This document shows positions 42,724-53,829 of a stretch of 64,000 bases of DNA, piece after piece. How positions within the stretch are numbered: position 1 is the stretch's first letter; every line of letters starts with the position of its first letter. The notes under the pieces are model-generated. The model saw only the letters and a program-made list of their open reading frames with translations. It was not told where the DNA came from and did no database searches. The stretch lies in contig JAJVDF010000003.1 in the NCBI GenBank assembly GCA_022410635.1, forward strand, positions 2,872,192-2,936,191, written 5' to 3'. The DNA comes from Tretioscincus oriximinensis (Eukaryota > Chordata > Lepidosauria > Squamata > Gymnophthalmidae). Position numbers and translations under genes: made by a program.

Positions 42724-42860
42724 TAAAGCCATCTGGGTGACTTTGGGTTACTCACAGTTCTTTGGACCTCTCTCAGCCCCACGTATGTACCATTTATTTA
42801 TATACTTATATACCACTCTATACCTAAGGGTAGCCACATTCTAAGCAAAAATACAAAATT
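42724..42860 (+). repeat. SINE (family A) fragment with tail
   Basis: 'agccatctgggtgactttgg', 'ctttggacctctctcagccc' then 'atttatttatatacttatat', an L2-like tail in inverted sense. Probably two joined fragments. Confidence 0.5.
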
Positions 42861-43064
42861 GACATATTAAAACATTATGTCAGGAAGGAAGGAAGGAAGA
42901 AGGAAAAGAAAACATATCTGTTGAGAAGGTGTCTGGTGTGAGAATAAGACCAGAAGATTAAAGAAACCACTTTCGAGTTACAGGATATTAAAAAAAAGTG
43001 ACCTCAGACCTCAGTATGGATTATCACTGCTCCCCTATTGAATGCAACACTGAATTTCTGTGCT

Positions 43065-43290
43065 GCATAAACTGTATAAGATGTGTGGATAGTTTGGGAG
43101 GGAATCTGCAAAGATGAGAGGTGGAGAGATCTGATAATGACAGCAAATTATCCAATAGAATTTGGGAGGAGGAACTACTGAACTTCCTCTTGACAACCAG
43201 CAAACAAAATGGAAGATGGGAGCATGTGTTATATGCACAGAAAATTTTGCACATCAGCAGCTGACAGAACAAAACTTGAAGTATACTACA
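43065..43290 (+). repeat. Unnamed repeat family Z, copy 2
   Basis: 'gaggtggagagatctgataa', 'ttatccaatagaatttggga' and 'actactgaacttcctcttg' then 'acaaccagcaaacaaaatg'. Confidence 0.6.
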
Positions 43291-43494
43291 AAGGTATGAA
43301 TAAGATGAATTAAAGCAGCCTTAGAAAATTTACTTCCATTGTATTTCATTTTGGGTCATTTCCTGAAGCCATACTTTTGATGGTTCATATTATATTTAGC
43401 AGTCCACAAAAGGTCAATTAAGAATTCCACAATACTTAATAAGAAAAGTGTTGAACAGCTTGTAGTAATAAGTGATTTCATATGTTTATCCAAA

Positions 43495-43728
43495 TTAACA
43501 GTGTCGTATGATTGCTGGACTGAGAGCCAGTCTCTTATCTCCATGTTTGATTCTGCACTCCCCCATGAAGCCAGGTAAGTGATCTCAGTCTAATCAAAAC
43601 TCTTATCAACCCCACCTATTTCACAAAGTGCCTGTTGTGAAGAGAAGAACACAAGATTTTGGAAGTTGCTTTGAATCCCTTCAGTTTGACAAAAGTGGGG
43701 TATGAAAAGCAATTCTTCTTTTTCTAGT
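43495..43728 (+). repeat. tRNA-derived SINE (family A)
   Basis: 'gtatgattgctggactgaga', 'ctccatgtttgattctgcac' (box B region), 'ccccatgaagccaggtaag', 'cctgttgtgaagagaagaac' and 'tggggtatgaaaagcaattc' then a TTC tail. Confidence 0.75.
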
Positions 43729-44229
43729 TGTTTATGTTACTTTTATTATTAAAATCTAAAGCTTCTGAGGTTCTTTATTTCTGGTGGAGAAAGAATTCAT
43801 CTTTTATAACCAGTGGTTTTCATTTGTAGAAAATGCTTGCTAACTGCTTGAAGATTATGCCAAAATTATGCATCACACTAGGATAACAGAGGTCATAACA
43901 TTATGAAGCATATGGTGCAATATTCACATGCAACACTACATTTTTAAAATAAAGGATCAGAAATCAATGCCAAGAGCTTTTCCTCAGAATGACCTGAAGA
44001 ATCATACTTTAAATCCAAACTGAAAGTGAACAAATTAAAAGCATCTTGCTAATGTCCCTTCATTATCACAAAACTTTATTAATGATCAGTGTTATCTTCT
44101 AATTGTGCAAGAGCTCTGACTTCAGGGAGATACATCTTGTGGCCATCACATACTGTACCACCATGTGCTGCTTTTTCTGATATTTATGCAAATATTTCCA
44201 CTTTTTACAGAGCACAGTTTATTTCAGCA
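43729..44229. other. No recognised feature
   Basis: AT-rich DNA; nothing supported. Confidence 0.3.
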
Positions 44230-44520
44230 TTTTCAGAGAAATAGTCATGACAGTCCCAGTCCAGAACATTTACAAGGTGGTCTTGCAACACCTTGGAGAT
44301 AAACAAGAAAACAGTAGGCAGCATGAACTTTTGCAGCAAGTTTATTTCATATGCAATGGAGTCTATAGCAAGGAGGGCTCATAGCACCTTAGAGAATAGC
44401 AAGAAAAAGGTAGGCGACATGAGCTTTCTTGGTCAAGTCTACTTCCTCACATGCAATGGAATCAAACAAGGGAATCCCATAGCACCTTAGAGACTAGCAA
44501 GAAAAAGGTAGGGAGCATCG
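44230..44520. mobile_element. Foldback element F, three tandem left arms
   Basis: 'tttcagagaaatagtcatga' starts the first arm. 'agcaccttagagaatagcaa' and 'agcaccttagagactagcaa' start the second and third, roughly 100 bp apart, each preceded by 'tgcaatgga'. This is a tandem multiplication of one arm. Confidence 0.75.
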
Positions 44521-44532
44521 GATAGGAAAGGT

Positions 44533-44665
44533 GGGAGCTAGTTTGGTGCAATGGTTCAAGTGTTGAACTCTTATCTGGTAGTCTCCCAGTTCGATCCCAC
44601 ACTCCTTCACGAAGCCAACTGGATGACCTTGGACCAGTCACAATTTTGAACCCTTTGGTGAAAGA
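44533..44665 (+). repeat. tRNA-derived SINE (family A), truncated
   Basis: 'tagtttggtgcaatggttca', 'agtctcccagttcgatccca' (box B GTTCGATCC), 'gccaactggatgaccttgga'. Inserted between parts of element F. Confidence 0.75.
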
Positions 44666-44684
44666 GACATTATAAAGAAACATT

Positions 44685-44757
44685 TTTTATCAGCTTTCAT
44701 AGGCAGGCCTACTTCCTCAGACGGTAGGGAATAACTGCTACGAGACCCCCTTGCTAG
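44685..44757. mobile_element. Foldback element F, right half after SINE
   Basis: 'atcagctttcataggcaggc', 'ctacttcctcagacggtag' and 'gagacccccttgctagat'. Confidence 0.65.
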
Positions 44758-45295
44758 ATATTGTATTCCACCCTTTCCTATCTCACATTAGGCAGTTCAG
44801 TCCAGGCTATGCTGGGCCAGACTAGTCCTTGCTTTAGAATGATCTAAGGGATTTCTGCATACCAAGTAGCCTGTGTGGGTCCAGCCATTGCAGCTGACTT
44901 CAAAGACTGGGTAGATCTCAAAGCCATTGATGGAATCTTCAAAAGCTGATCCTATCTTTCAAAGTCTTATGGATCCTTTTTTCTGGTTTGTCACTTCTTG
45001 GCAGCATTTCTGAGTGTTGCTGAAAAGGTTCCCATTATCTTCTGGCCTATGGTAATATGCCATTCATATTCTTCTGTAGTACAGGTTCTGAATTAGCTCT
45101 TGAATCCTTTAGCTTAGTATTTCTCTAATGAGAATGTTAACAGGGTGTGGTGNCCAATCTTACTTCTCTAACAATGTTATCCTTGGTATCATGGCATTTC
45201 ATATCTCTACTATCTAATCAAGTGGAAATTCAAAGTTTAACCATGGAACTCAAATTAACGTGAAATATTTTGAATTGGACTTTGTTTTGAGCTCA
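44758..45295. other. No recognised feature
   Basis: Nothing supported. Confidence 0.3.
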
Positions 45296-45309
45296 GGACA
45301 GTCTATTAC

Positions 45310-45420
45310 AAATGGGAATCTGGCAAGGGGGTCTCATAGTGCCTTAGAGACTAGCAAGAAAAGGTCAGCAGCATGAGCTTCTGTAGACAAGAAGACTTCT
45401 TCAGATGCCATGGTAAACTG
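45310..45420. mobile_element. Foldback element F, one arm
   Basis: 'ggcaagggggtctcatagtg', 'ccttagagactagcaaga' and 'gacttcttcagatgccatgg'. Confidence 0.7.
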
Positions 45421-45827
45421 CCTAGGGATAGACAATATACAGCAAACTGGAATTAACAAGAAAAATATAAATGTGGATGTGGANGATTCATCAGGTAAAG
45501 TGCAGTAGTAAATCCTTTAAAGTAAAACAAAGTGCCTGGAGAAAAAAGTGTAAATAAGTAAAAAGTTTTGTAATCAAATATCCAACAATTGTTGTCTATT
45601 CAGTCCATTGTTGTTGTTGTTTTACAACTGCTGTTCTAATGTCCAAGATGGAATTCCCTGGGATAATGAAGTCTTCTGTAACAGGCTTTTGTTCATTTAC
45701 ATTCTTAATATCTGGTTTGGGTCCATTTATTATCTAGCACACAAAAAACTTGTTGCAGGACACGTCAATAACCCAGGAAGTTCCATCCTGGACTACAGAA
45801 CAGCAGTCTGTGAAAAAAAAACCACTT
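45421..45827. other. No recognised feature
   Basis: Nothing supported. Confidence 0.3.
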
Positions 45828-46430
45828 AGAACATAGGAACATAAGAAAAGCCATACTGGATCAGGCCACAGCCCATCAAGTCCAGCATTCTGTGTCACAC
45901 AGAAGCCCACCAGATGCACCTGGGCAGTCTGAACAGAGGAAAGCAAAATATGCACCTGTTCATGACACCCTGCAAATGGTATTTCAGGAGTACTGCCTGT
46001 TGCTCCATCCTGGAGGCACCATCCAGACATCCATCCTAGTACCCATTTATACCCTTGGTGTCCATAAAACTGTCTAGTCCTGTCTTGAAACAATCCAAGC
46101 TGTTAGCTACCACTACCTCTTCAGGAAGTAAATTCCACAGGCCGATAACAATCTGGGTGAAAAAACACTTTCCTTTGTCTGTTCTCACTTTTCTACCTAA
46201 CAGTTTTAAGGAATGCCCTCTGGTCCTTGTGTTAAGTGATAGAGAAAACATTTTTTCTCTATTCACCCTGTCCATCCCATGCATGATTTTGTACACTTCA
46301 ATCAGATCACCTCTCAAACNTTGCCTTTCGAGGCTGAAGAGGCCCAGACATTGCAGCCTGACTTCATAAGGGAGGTGCTCCAGACCCTTGATCATTCTTG
46401 TTGCCCTTTTCTGCACCTTTACTCCTAGCT
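45828..46430 (-). mobile_element. CR1-type LINE, best 3' copy
   Basis: Minus-strand reading frame is open for about 126 codons: [71 protein letters not shown]. This is the CR1 ORF2 C-terminal end after the reverse transcriptase. It is followed by the 3' UTR (ctgttgctccatcctggagg in antisense) and a TATGTTCT tail at 45830-45850. The 5' part is missing. One ambiguous base at 46320. Confidence 0.9.
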
Positions 46431-47334
46431 GTAACCATTTGGCATAACCCCTAAAAATGCTTGTGATAGATGCAAAGGTACTTGAAGAAAACCTCTCCTT
46501 TGGCTTTACTTAATTAGTGGAAAAGTCTAGAAGGTTCTAAGGTTTTCACAGATTTGCCTGAAAACATGTTTTTTGTAACTGATACTGAAATCAACCTCAA
46601 TGTCATTATCCCCAATGATGAGGAGGCTCTTTCTCAATTTCCCAATTTGAACTTGAAGATTTACATGTTTCCATTCTCTCTAGACACTCTTGAAAGAGAA
46701 GAGACTAATCAGAGTATACAAACTGTTTTACCCTAGGAAAAAGCATCTGTTCATCATAATGATTTAAAATATAATAATATAAAATATAATAACAAGAAAA
46801 CAGCAACAACAACAACAGTCTTTTAGTTCTCTTACTAGACAACTTCAGCTGTTTGTAAAATGCCCTATTTCCAGTTGAATGCAAAGAATTCTGTTCAATT
46901 AAACAGAAGGGGCTTCTAATTCTGTTCCACCAACAAACTCTTCTAATATAATCAGCACAGCCTTCTGGACAGCCGAATAAACAGTCTCTAAGTTTCTCCA
47001 TGTTATGTTGTTTCATCCACACTGTCTGTTTATCACCCTTAAAATAAACACTGTCAATTCAGAGATAGTTCATGTAAAGAAAGAGCTTATAAATAAGAGA
47101 TACTGATGGAGTCAGTCAGCTATTGATTTCCCACAGAGCCAAATAAGGCCTTTGGACCATGGAATTTGGCACACTTAATCCCACTGATTTCAGGAGCATT
47201 GGACCAAACGATGAGGCTAGTGTGCTCAAAGGATCAACTGCTCGAACAGCCTTTTAATTGTCTCCACATGTGAGATACGATGCTGATTGGCACTGTGTCT
47301 GCCCAAAACAATTGTACCGTTCCAGCTGGTTTTC
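46431..47334. other. No recognised gene
   Basis: 46740-46820 is an ATAATA/AAC-rich strip. 47230-47335 is unique-looking with 'gcctttaattgtc'-type homeodomain wording. Nothing firm. Confidence 0.3.
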
Positions 47335-47344
47335 GCTGTCCAAG

Positions 47345-47550
47345 AGAGGCCACATTTCAGAAAGTTTAGCAAGGTGGTCTCATAGCACCTTAGAGACTAA
47401 CAAGAAAAAGGGAGGNAGCATATATTTTCATTGTCAAGTCTTCTTCTTAAGATAGACAGAAAGAGATTTTCTACCAATTGGTCTTCTTAAAGCTTAACAA
47501 TATAGGCACCGTATTCTTTCATAGAGAAGTCTACTACTTTAGTTGCATTT
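47345..47550. mobile_element. Foldback element F, diverged double arm
   Basis: 'agcaaggtggtctcatagca', 'ccttagagactaacaagaa' then a second, poorer arm ending 'tttcatagagaagtctacta'. Confidence 0.6.
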
Positions 47551-47949
47551 CCATCTCTGTCACCTGGGTGGGCTATTCCAACTTTATAATTCTAAGCCAA
47601 TTGAGAATCAAGGGAGGTGGCTCAGCAGTAAACATACACGGACCACGACTACTTTCTATGGCAATCTAGTCCACTGGTTGATCATCCTTACTACGAGAAA
47701 GTTTTCCCTCCTAATATTTAATTTATGGTTGCAGACACATGAAGGGGAAAGAGCAACAATTGCATTATGTTGTGAAAGAAATTGCTTGCTAGCCACATCA
47801 CACTTACCTTCTTCCTGTCGCAAACACAAGGAAACAAACCTTTAGCAGAACAGATACAAGTTATTAGGATCATAGAGATGAGTTACATCCTGGCTATTGA
47901 ACTCGATGACCTTGTAATGCTGAGTAGGCTCAGTGGGGTCTAAAAGGAA
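47551..47949. other. No recognised feature
   Basis: A 100-codon open stretch at 47543-47845 has no motif. Confidence 0.3.
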
Positions 47950-47954
47950 ATATA

Positions 47955-48090
47955 TGAGAATCTCTTGCTGCTTTTTTTGCATGAAATCAGGTACATGAAA
48001 GATTTAGAAGGGGAATAAAAGGGTGTTTCACTAGCATGTTAGAAAATATCAGCAACATCCTTTTATTACTGATGCATAGTGAAGCCTAGA
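47955..48090. repeat. Unnamed repeat family W, copy 2
   Basis: 'gaaggggaataaaagggtgt', 'agaaaatatcagcaacatcc' and 'tttattactgatgcatagtg' match copy 1 at 41.4 kb. Confidence 0.55.
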
Positions 48091-48121
48091 AAAGCCTCCA
48101 TTTGTTCAAATGGCCTGAAGA

Positions 48122-48331
48122 TAGGCTGACCAGATGACCCCCTTTTTGGTGTGTATGTGTGTGTTGGAAATCTGGTTTTGGGGTACCTTCTCGCTTTTGC
48201 TGAGGAAAAGATTTTTCAAAAAAAGATTTCTTTAAAAAAGATTTTTTTAATTTTTTTTTCTTCAGCAAAACCCGGGATGCACCCCAAAAACGGGTTTTCA
48301 ACCCACCAAAAGGGGTCATCTGCTCAGCCTA
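48122..48331. mobile_element. hAT-like miniature element with exact target duplication
   Basis: Terminal inverted repeats 'taggctgaccagatgacccc' and (inverted) 'taggctgagcagatgacccc' differ at one of 20 positions. The 8-bp sequence CCTGAAGA flanks both sides exactly (48114-48121 and 48332-48339), the hallmark of hAT insertion. The 210-bp interior is A/T-runs with 'gcaccccaaaaacgggtttt', as in the copy at 3149-3328. Non-autonomous. Confidence 0.85.
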
Positions 48332-48339
48332 CCTGAAGA

Positions 48340-48694
48340 GGAAGTAAGTCATTGTCATGTATCTGTACCCTGTATCATCTCCCTTACAGTTCCATCCCAT
48401 TGCTTCTAGTGCTTCCATGTGGAAATGAAGACAAAACTGATCCGTCTGCTCTGTAACACAGAGCATTTGTAAGAATTTACCAAGTCTCCTGTCAGTCTTC
48501 ACTTTCTGCAAACTAGAATCAAGTCTCCTCTCAAACTTCTCTTTTACTGCATCTTCCTTGCCAATGAAAAATGGCTCCAGGATTTTCCTTCAATTATCAA
48601 TTTCTTGCTTACAGGAAAAATAGATCCTATAAAATGCATTTTATGCAGGGCAGTAAAATCGCTATCTTAAAATTGGAACAACAATGACAACAAA
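48340..48694. other. No recognised feature
   Basis: Nothing supported. Confidence 0.3.
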
Positions 48695-48805
48695 AGCAGT
48701 GTTTTATACTGTTTTTAATGTCAATTTTGTATTGTTGTTTGTATTGTTGGCTGCCCTGAGACCTTTGGGTATAGGGCGGGGTATAAATAAGTAAATAAAT
48801 AAAAG
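48695..48805 (+). repeat. L2-type LINE 3' tail
   Basis: 'tttaatgtcaattttgtatt', 'ggctgccctgagacctttgg', 'gtatagggcggggtataaa' and TAAATAAATAAA. Confidence 0.75.
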
Positions 48806-49335
48806 TCACAAGAAAAGATTCACACATACACAATAATTTCTTAAAGTTTACTACGGAAGATTTTGCTATTAAACAGTTTTGTTAGCTGCTGAATTTCTGA
48901 TTACTACAGAATTCACTGATTAATAATTGATGTATAATTTGACACATTTTCATCCAAGCACAGTTTAAGGATGGTATCATTCTCACACTGATGTACTGTT
49001 CTCTTTCAGAAGAGAATCCTGTGTTGGAGTACTACATTATTCAAAACAACACAATGGTTGGCATGCAACTTCAAATACACTGCTAGGACATGTCATCTGA
49101 GTATTAACAAGCACACTATACCCCTGGGAGAGTGGTGACCCCAGATCTCTAACGCTAATGACTGCTCTCCCATGTCAAGAGAAATGGGAAAAATGTTTTC
49201 AAGTTGCCTTGACTAAATCCAAAGTTTAATTTTAATCTTGTTTCTAAAGGGAGATGCATCCCTACAGATATTCAAGAGACCTTGCTTTTTTGGTGTTATG
49301 CTTTCAATGGATGCTATTTGTTCTTTTTAAATTAC
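48806..49335. other. No recognised feature
   Basis: AT-rich DNA; nothing supported. Confidence 0.3.
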
Positions 49336-49360
49336 ATATATATATATATATATATATAAA
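49336..49360. repeat. TA dinucleotide repeat
   Basis: An (AT)n run of about 24 bp. Confidence 0.9.
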
Positions 49361-49800
49361 CTTTTATTTGTAACCATAACAATACATCTGTTTAAACAAA
49401 CATTCAAGCAAAGAAAAATCTGCTTCACTCCTGGACAGAATTGAATTAAGTGTTGGATGTTAAAAGTTTATTAATGTCTGCAGTCTTTTTATTTATTTCT
49501 TTTTTAAAAGGAAAGAATCTATTTTTTTAATAATAAAAACATAACAATGTAACAGTGACAACAGATATGGTTGATTTTTAAAAAAAACTACAAAAAATAA
49601 ACATGCCTAAGATTTCTCATACTGATTGAATGGAGTAGAGTGACTTTGATTCAGAAGGAAGAAATTGAGTCTTTTTTTCTGTAAAAAGCCTTAAAAGTGG
49701 GTGCCAGATGTGAAGCCCTGGGTGCTATGTTTTAATGGATGAACTCAAAAAAATCAAGCCAGTTCTCTCGCCAATGTTATCTTATTTTTTCCTGATTCAC
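49361..49800. other. Unclassified, possible L1 3' end
   Basis: 'aaacttttatttgtaacca' followed by repeated A/T-rich words might be the reversed 3' end of the L1 whose ORF2 piece lies at 50395-50760. Not firm. Confidence 0.25.
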
Positions 49801-49814
49801 ATGTTTCCAATGTG

Positions 49815-50372
49815 CAGAAAAGGGTAACAAGAATGATCAAGAGTCTGGAGTACCTCCATTATGAAGCCAGGCTGCAACATCTGCACCTCTTCAGCCTCAA
49901 AAGATGACGTTTGAGAGGTGATGATTGAAGTGTACAAATCATGCATGGGATGGATAAGGTGAACAGAGAAAAAATGTTTTCTCTATCACACAACATTAGG
50001 ACCAGAGGGCACTCCTTGAAACTGATGGGTATTTTTTCCACCCAGAGAGTCATTGGCCTGTGGAATTTACTTCCTGAAGAGGTAGTGGTAGATAACAGCT
50101 TGATTAGCTTCAAGACGGGACTAGACAGGTTTATGGACATCAAAGGTATAAATGGATACTAGGAAGGATGTCTGGATGCTGCCTCCGGGATGCAGCAACA
50201 GGCAAGACTCCTGAAATGCCATTTGCAGGAAGTCTTGAACAGGTGCTTATTTTGCTTTCTTCTGTTCAGATTGCCCAGGTGCATCTGGTGGGCCTCTGTG
50301 TGAGACAGAATGCTGGACTAGATTAGCTCTGGCCCCATCCAGTATTGCTCTTCTTATTTTTTTATGTTCTTA
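49815..50372 (+). mobile_element. CR1-type LINE, ORF2 end to tail
   Basis: 'aaagggtaacaagaatgatc', then open HGMDKVNREKMFSLSHNIRT, RVIGLWNLLPEEVV and SFKTGLDRFMDIKGI, then the 3' UTR ('gtgggcctctgtgtgagaca') and the decayed tail at 50355-50372. The part between LKLMGI and FSTQRV is shortened relative to the 46.2 kb copy (KVRT... lost). Confidence 0.9.
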
Positions 50373-50394
50373 ATCCAATGCTACAATATGATGA

Positions 50395-50765
50395 GCTGCA
50401 CCCAAAAAACCTTCTAACTAAGTATTTTTAATAATTTCTAAAATTTTATGAATTGAAAAAAACCCACTGAATTTTAGAGAGTGAATAACTCTTATATTAA
50501 AAGAATTGACTACTCAATCAAATGTTATCTTCCAAAAATTCTGAACCTTCTCACAATACCACTGTAAATGAATGCAAATTAACATTGAAAATGTGCCAAT
50601 AATTTGAAGAAACATTATTAACAATATAAGAAATTTGAACTGGTGTCATGTACCATCTATAAAGAATTTTGAGTTGGAGTTCTTTAGGTTTTTTATTGTT
50701 GATAACATTAATGTCATTAACTATTTTGGAAGCCATTTGTTAGTTGCCTCACAAGAATATTGTAA
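50395..50765 (-). mobile_element. L1 LINE ORF2 C-terminal remnant
   Basis: Minus-strand frame KELQLKILYRWYMTPVQISY and NNVSSNYWHIFNVNLHSF matches the conserved L1 ORF2 KILYRWYLTP region with its following zinc-knuckle-like end, in which the cysteines are lost. Further sequence to 50395 is decayed. Confidence 0.7.
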
Positions 50766-50814
50766 TTGTAAAGTGACTGTAAAGAGTTTCAGAGAGATCT
50801 GTTGAAATTGAGTA

Positions 50815-51250
50815 AGTGAAGAACAAAGTAGCAAATGCACTTCAACCTCAACAAGTGTAAAGCCATGTACATTGTGGCAACCCCCCCCCCCCCGACATTG
50901 CTCCTATCAACTGATGGGGATCAAGCTTTATGTGACAGATCAGGAAAGGGATCTTGGAGTGTTAGTACCCAGCTCAGTGAAGGTGTCGATTCAGTGTGCA
51001 GCAACAATAAAAAAACCAAATTTAATTAGTGGCAATTAGGGAAGAAATTGAAAATAAGTCGATAAGTGTCATTTGGCCTCTTAAAAAATCCATGGTGAGG
51101 TCACGTTTGGCAGATTGTGCACAGTTCTGGTCATCACACCTTAGAAATATATATAACTGATGGAGGTGCAAAAAAACAAGAATGATTAGGGGCTGGAACA
51201 CCCTTTTGAAATAAGGTTGCAATGTCTATATCTCTTCAGCCTCAAAATAT
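50815..51250 (+). mobile_element. CR1-type LINE ORF2 fragment
   Basis: QMHFNLNKCKAMYIVAT at the start, a C-run at 50881-50894, then 'ttatgtgacagatcaggaaa', 'tccatggtgaggtcacgttt' and 'gcacagttctggtcatcac', the order of the 61.0-61.4 kb copy. Confidence 0.75.
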
Positions 51251-51336
51251 AGCTTTCTTCCTGCTTCCCTCCTTCCCTTTTTTCCATGCTCTCCCATCCC
51301 AACCCCCTTCCTCTTCTTCCATTCTTTTTTTTNTAG

Positions 51337-51466
51337 TCTTTCATCACAATTCTCTTCCTGATCAAAAGACCCAGATGTCAGCCAAACACAAGAAAAAGTA
51401 CAACCGAATCATGATGAAACACCAGATCCAAGATTGCTTCCTGCCGTTTGGCAGAGCTGGTGTTAG
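51337..51466 (+). CDS. Candidate internal coding exon, gene unknown
   Basis: A 130-nt open segment sits between a long pyrimidine tract ending in TAG (acceptor AG at 51335-51336) and a donor AG|GTAACT (GT at 51467-51468). It reads as 42 whole codons with one split codon at each end (two leading and two trailing bases). The later part encodes KHKKKYNRIMMKHQIQDCF then LPFGRAGV, basic and then hydrophobic. Many third positions are C or G (cac aag tac aac atc cag tgc ttc ctg ccg ggc), unlike the AT-rich surroundings, which is what real coding sequence would show. It matches none of the repeat families in the window and lies just after a CR1 fragment. I do not recognise the protein. It could be an internal exon of a large gene with long introns, an alternative exon or a chance open stretch. 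The ambiguous base at 51333 is in the acceptor tract. Confidence 0.45.
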
Positions 51467-52340
51467 GTAACTTTGCGAACCTACTAAGATCCCCCCATAA
51501 TTCTCTTACCATCTGGAAGCACTCTATAACATGCAGAAGAGCTTCAAGGCTAAGAAATTTGTTTTTAGATACTTTAATAATGTAACTTCTTCATTATCAA
51601 TCTTGTTTGCAAATCTGATACTTGATCATTAGCATTAATTACAACTTATAGGTTTGTACTACAGTTCCACGAATTATTTCAATTCGGGATACTTGTGAGA
51701 AGGAGCTTGCATTACAAAAGAGATTCAACAATGAAGCAGGAGCGCCCTCTGTATGGCTTCTGATGCATTACTTGCCTTTCCTCTAGTTTCAATGAGATAA
51801 AGTTACAGGATGTTACAGTTAATATTTGCAAAAAGGATGTGGATAAATGCCATTTTCACATTCAGTTCACTATTGAAGCAAACTCATATTCATTCAGTTC
51901 AGTGCCAAATGAATCCTTCAAATAATCAGTTTGATCACGTGCAAGTGTATTCAGAAGCATAAANACTCATTTTTTTCTGAAAAAAGATATATACAATTTT
52001 CAAAAAGAAATGCCCACGAATGTTAAACAGTTTGTGTTCATGACTGCTATGGTTTGTTTGACCTTGTATACAATCTCATGTTCGGTCTGAAGCAAATTCA
52101 TCTGGATATAAAATGTTCACACGAATTCACAAACAAATTTTCACAAATGTTTGCAGCTCATTTTTTTAGCTAAGCAAGTGTGTCTATAGTAAANGCCAGG
52201 CGACATATTTGGATCTGAAACAGATAGACTAGAGCCATTTTAGTAAATTCAATCAACTTGGATTCCCTGTAGCAATGCATTAAGCAATTTGGAATGCATT
52301 AGAAGGGGGACAACACATGCTACAGTGCANATGCAAAGTG
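51467..52340. other. No recognised feature
   Basis: Intron-like DNA after the candidate exon; nothing else supported. Confidence 0.35.
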
Positions 52341-52995
52341 GTTAATTAATTTTATTAATTTATTTATACTTATATCCCACCCTATACCCAAAGGTTTCAG
52401 GGCAGCCAACAATAAAAGCAGAAATGCAAAAATGACTTTTAAAACAGTATCTGAAGATTGAGAAGAAACATNTATTCCTTCAACCAAAGGATAAGTTAAA
52501 GACGTTTGTCTTCAAAGATTTTCTGAAAGAATACAGTGATGGTGATTGACACACTTTAAAGGGGAGACTTTCCCATCGTTTGGGGGTAAACATCCAAGAA
52601 GGTCCTGTTCCAGGTTCCCACTCCCCTTACTACTGTTCAGAAGGGTACAACAATGGTACAACAATGAGGGATTCCTCTGGAGATCTTAAGGCATGGGCAG
52701 GTTGATATGGGAGAAGGCATTCCTTTAGCTATTTGGGTCCTAAGTTATTTAGTGCCTTATGAATTGAATTGGGCTTGATAGCAGACTGGCAGCCATTGCA
52801 GCTCTTTCAAGAATGTTACGATGTAACAGTCAGGTGATCCAGTTAGTAGTCTAACTGCATTCTGCACCAACTCTAACCTCTGAATTGTTTTCAGTGGCAG
52901 CCCCATACAGAGTGTATTACAGTGGTCCAATCTGACATGGTCCAAATTACATGATCTGGATTGCAATTTGCCCACTTTCTTGTCAATCAAATGTA
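52341..52995 (-). mobile_element. L2 LINE, ORF2 end and 3' tail
   Basis: Minus-strand frame reads LDHCNTLCMGLPLKTIQRLE, LVQNAVRLLTG and FLKELQWLPVCYQAQFNS, the C-terminal end of an L2-type reverse transcriptase protein. It is followed by a decayed RSPEESLIVV ... WESLPFKVC stretch and 'ggctgccctgaaacctttgg' with a reversed A-rich tail at 52343-52370. Confidence 0.85.
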
Positions 52996-53438
52996 GGTGG
53001 GATCACTCTCAGCTGAGTTTGAATGCAAGCTGGTTCCATCTTGGCTTTGATGCAGAAGACAGCCTTCCCTATCAGAGGGGAATAGAAGAATTCGAAGGGG
53101 AGTTGCCCATTCACATGAATACAGCTTACATATATGTGCCATTGCTTAATCAAGGTTAGGCAATACTTGCCTGATTAATCTGGTCAACCACTAATCCAGT
53201 TCAGAGGACTCTTAGCACAGATCTGGTCTAGTTTAGCACTAATCTCATGTAGACAATGAAGACTAGTGAGCTGATTAAACTAGATTAGTAATGTTGTATA
53301 TAAAGGGACTGAAATTAACATTTAATTCTGAACGTATTAGTATAAGAAGCTCATATTATTTACCTTGAAAAATCACAAAGGACAATTGCAATGGAATACA
53401 AAGAATATCACTACTACTGGAGTTATCACATCAAAATT
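52996..53438. other. No gene; possible palindromic element 53165-53300
   Basis: 'gattaatctggtcaacca' and 'gattaaactagattagta' are rough inverses around 'ctaatccagttcagagg'. Not firm. Confidence 0.3.
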
Positions 53439-53439
53439 G

Positions 53440-53535
53440 GAAGCATTAGAAGCTGCACCTAGTGGAAAATCCTCTCTTCTATAGCCATTAAAGTTGCAGA
53501 GTCTTATTCCAGTTTTTACATGGGAACAGTAGATC
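53440..53535. repeat. Unnamed repeat family Y, copy 3
   Basis: 'gcattagaagctgcacctag', 'ggaaaatcctctcttctata' and 'gtcttattccagttttta'. Confidence 0.6.
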
Positions 53536-53829
53536 AGGTTTATTACTAACTGAAAAACTGAATATCTCAGTTTGATTATAGTGCCACTTACTGTTGAAAT
53601 GTCAACATAGCACTGACAAGTTGTACCACTTGTCAGTTTATTGGCCTTTTTATTTATAATCCAGTGTTCACTAATAGGTCCCAGGGCATATGATTAACAG
53701 ACCTGCTTGCTTTTAAAAAACTAAACTAAACTAATGGNGATAAAACTGTGTCCCACAAGCTATTTTTATAATAATGTCTTGCCTTTGGCTATGTGACATA
53801 AGACTGATGGGAATTTAAGTTACAATCGT
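53536..53829. other. No recognised feature
   Basis: Nothing supported. Confidence 0.3.
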
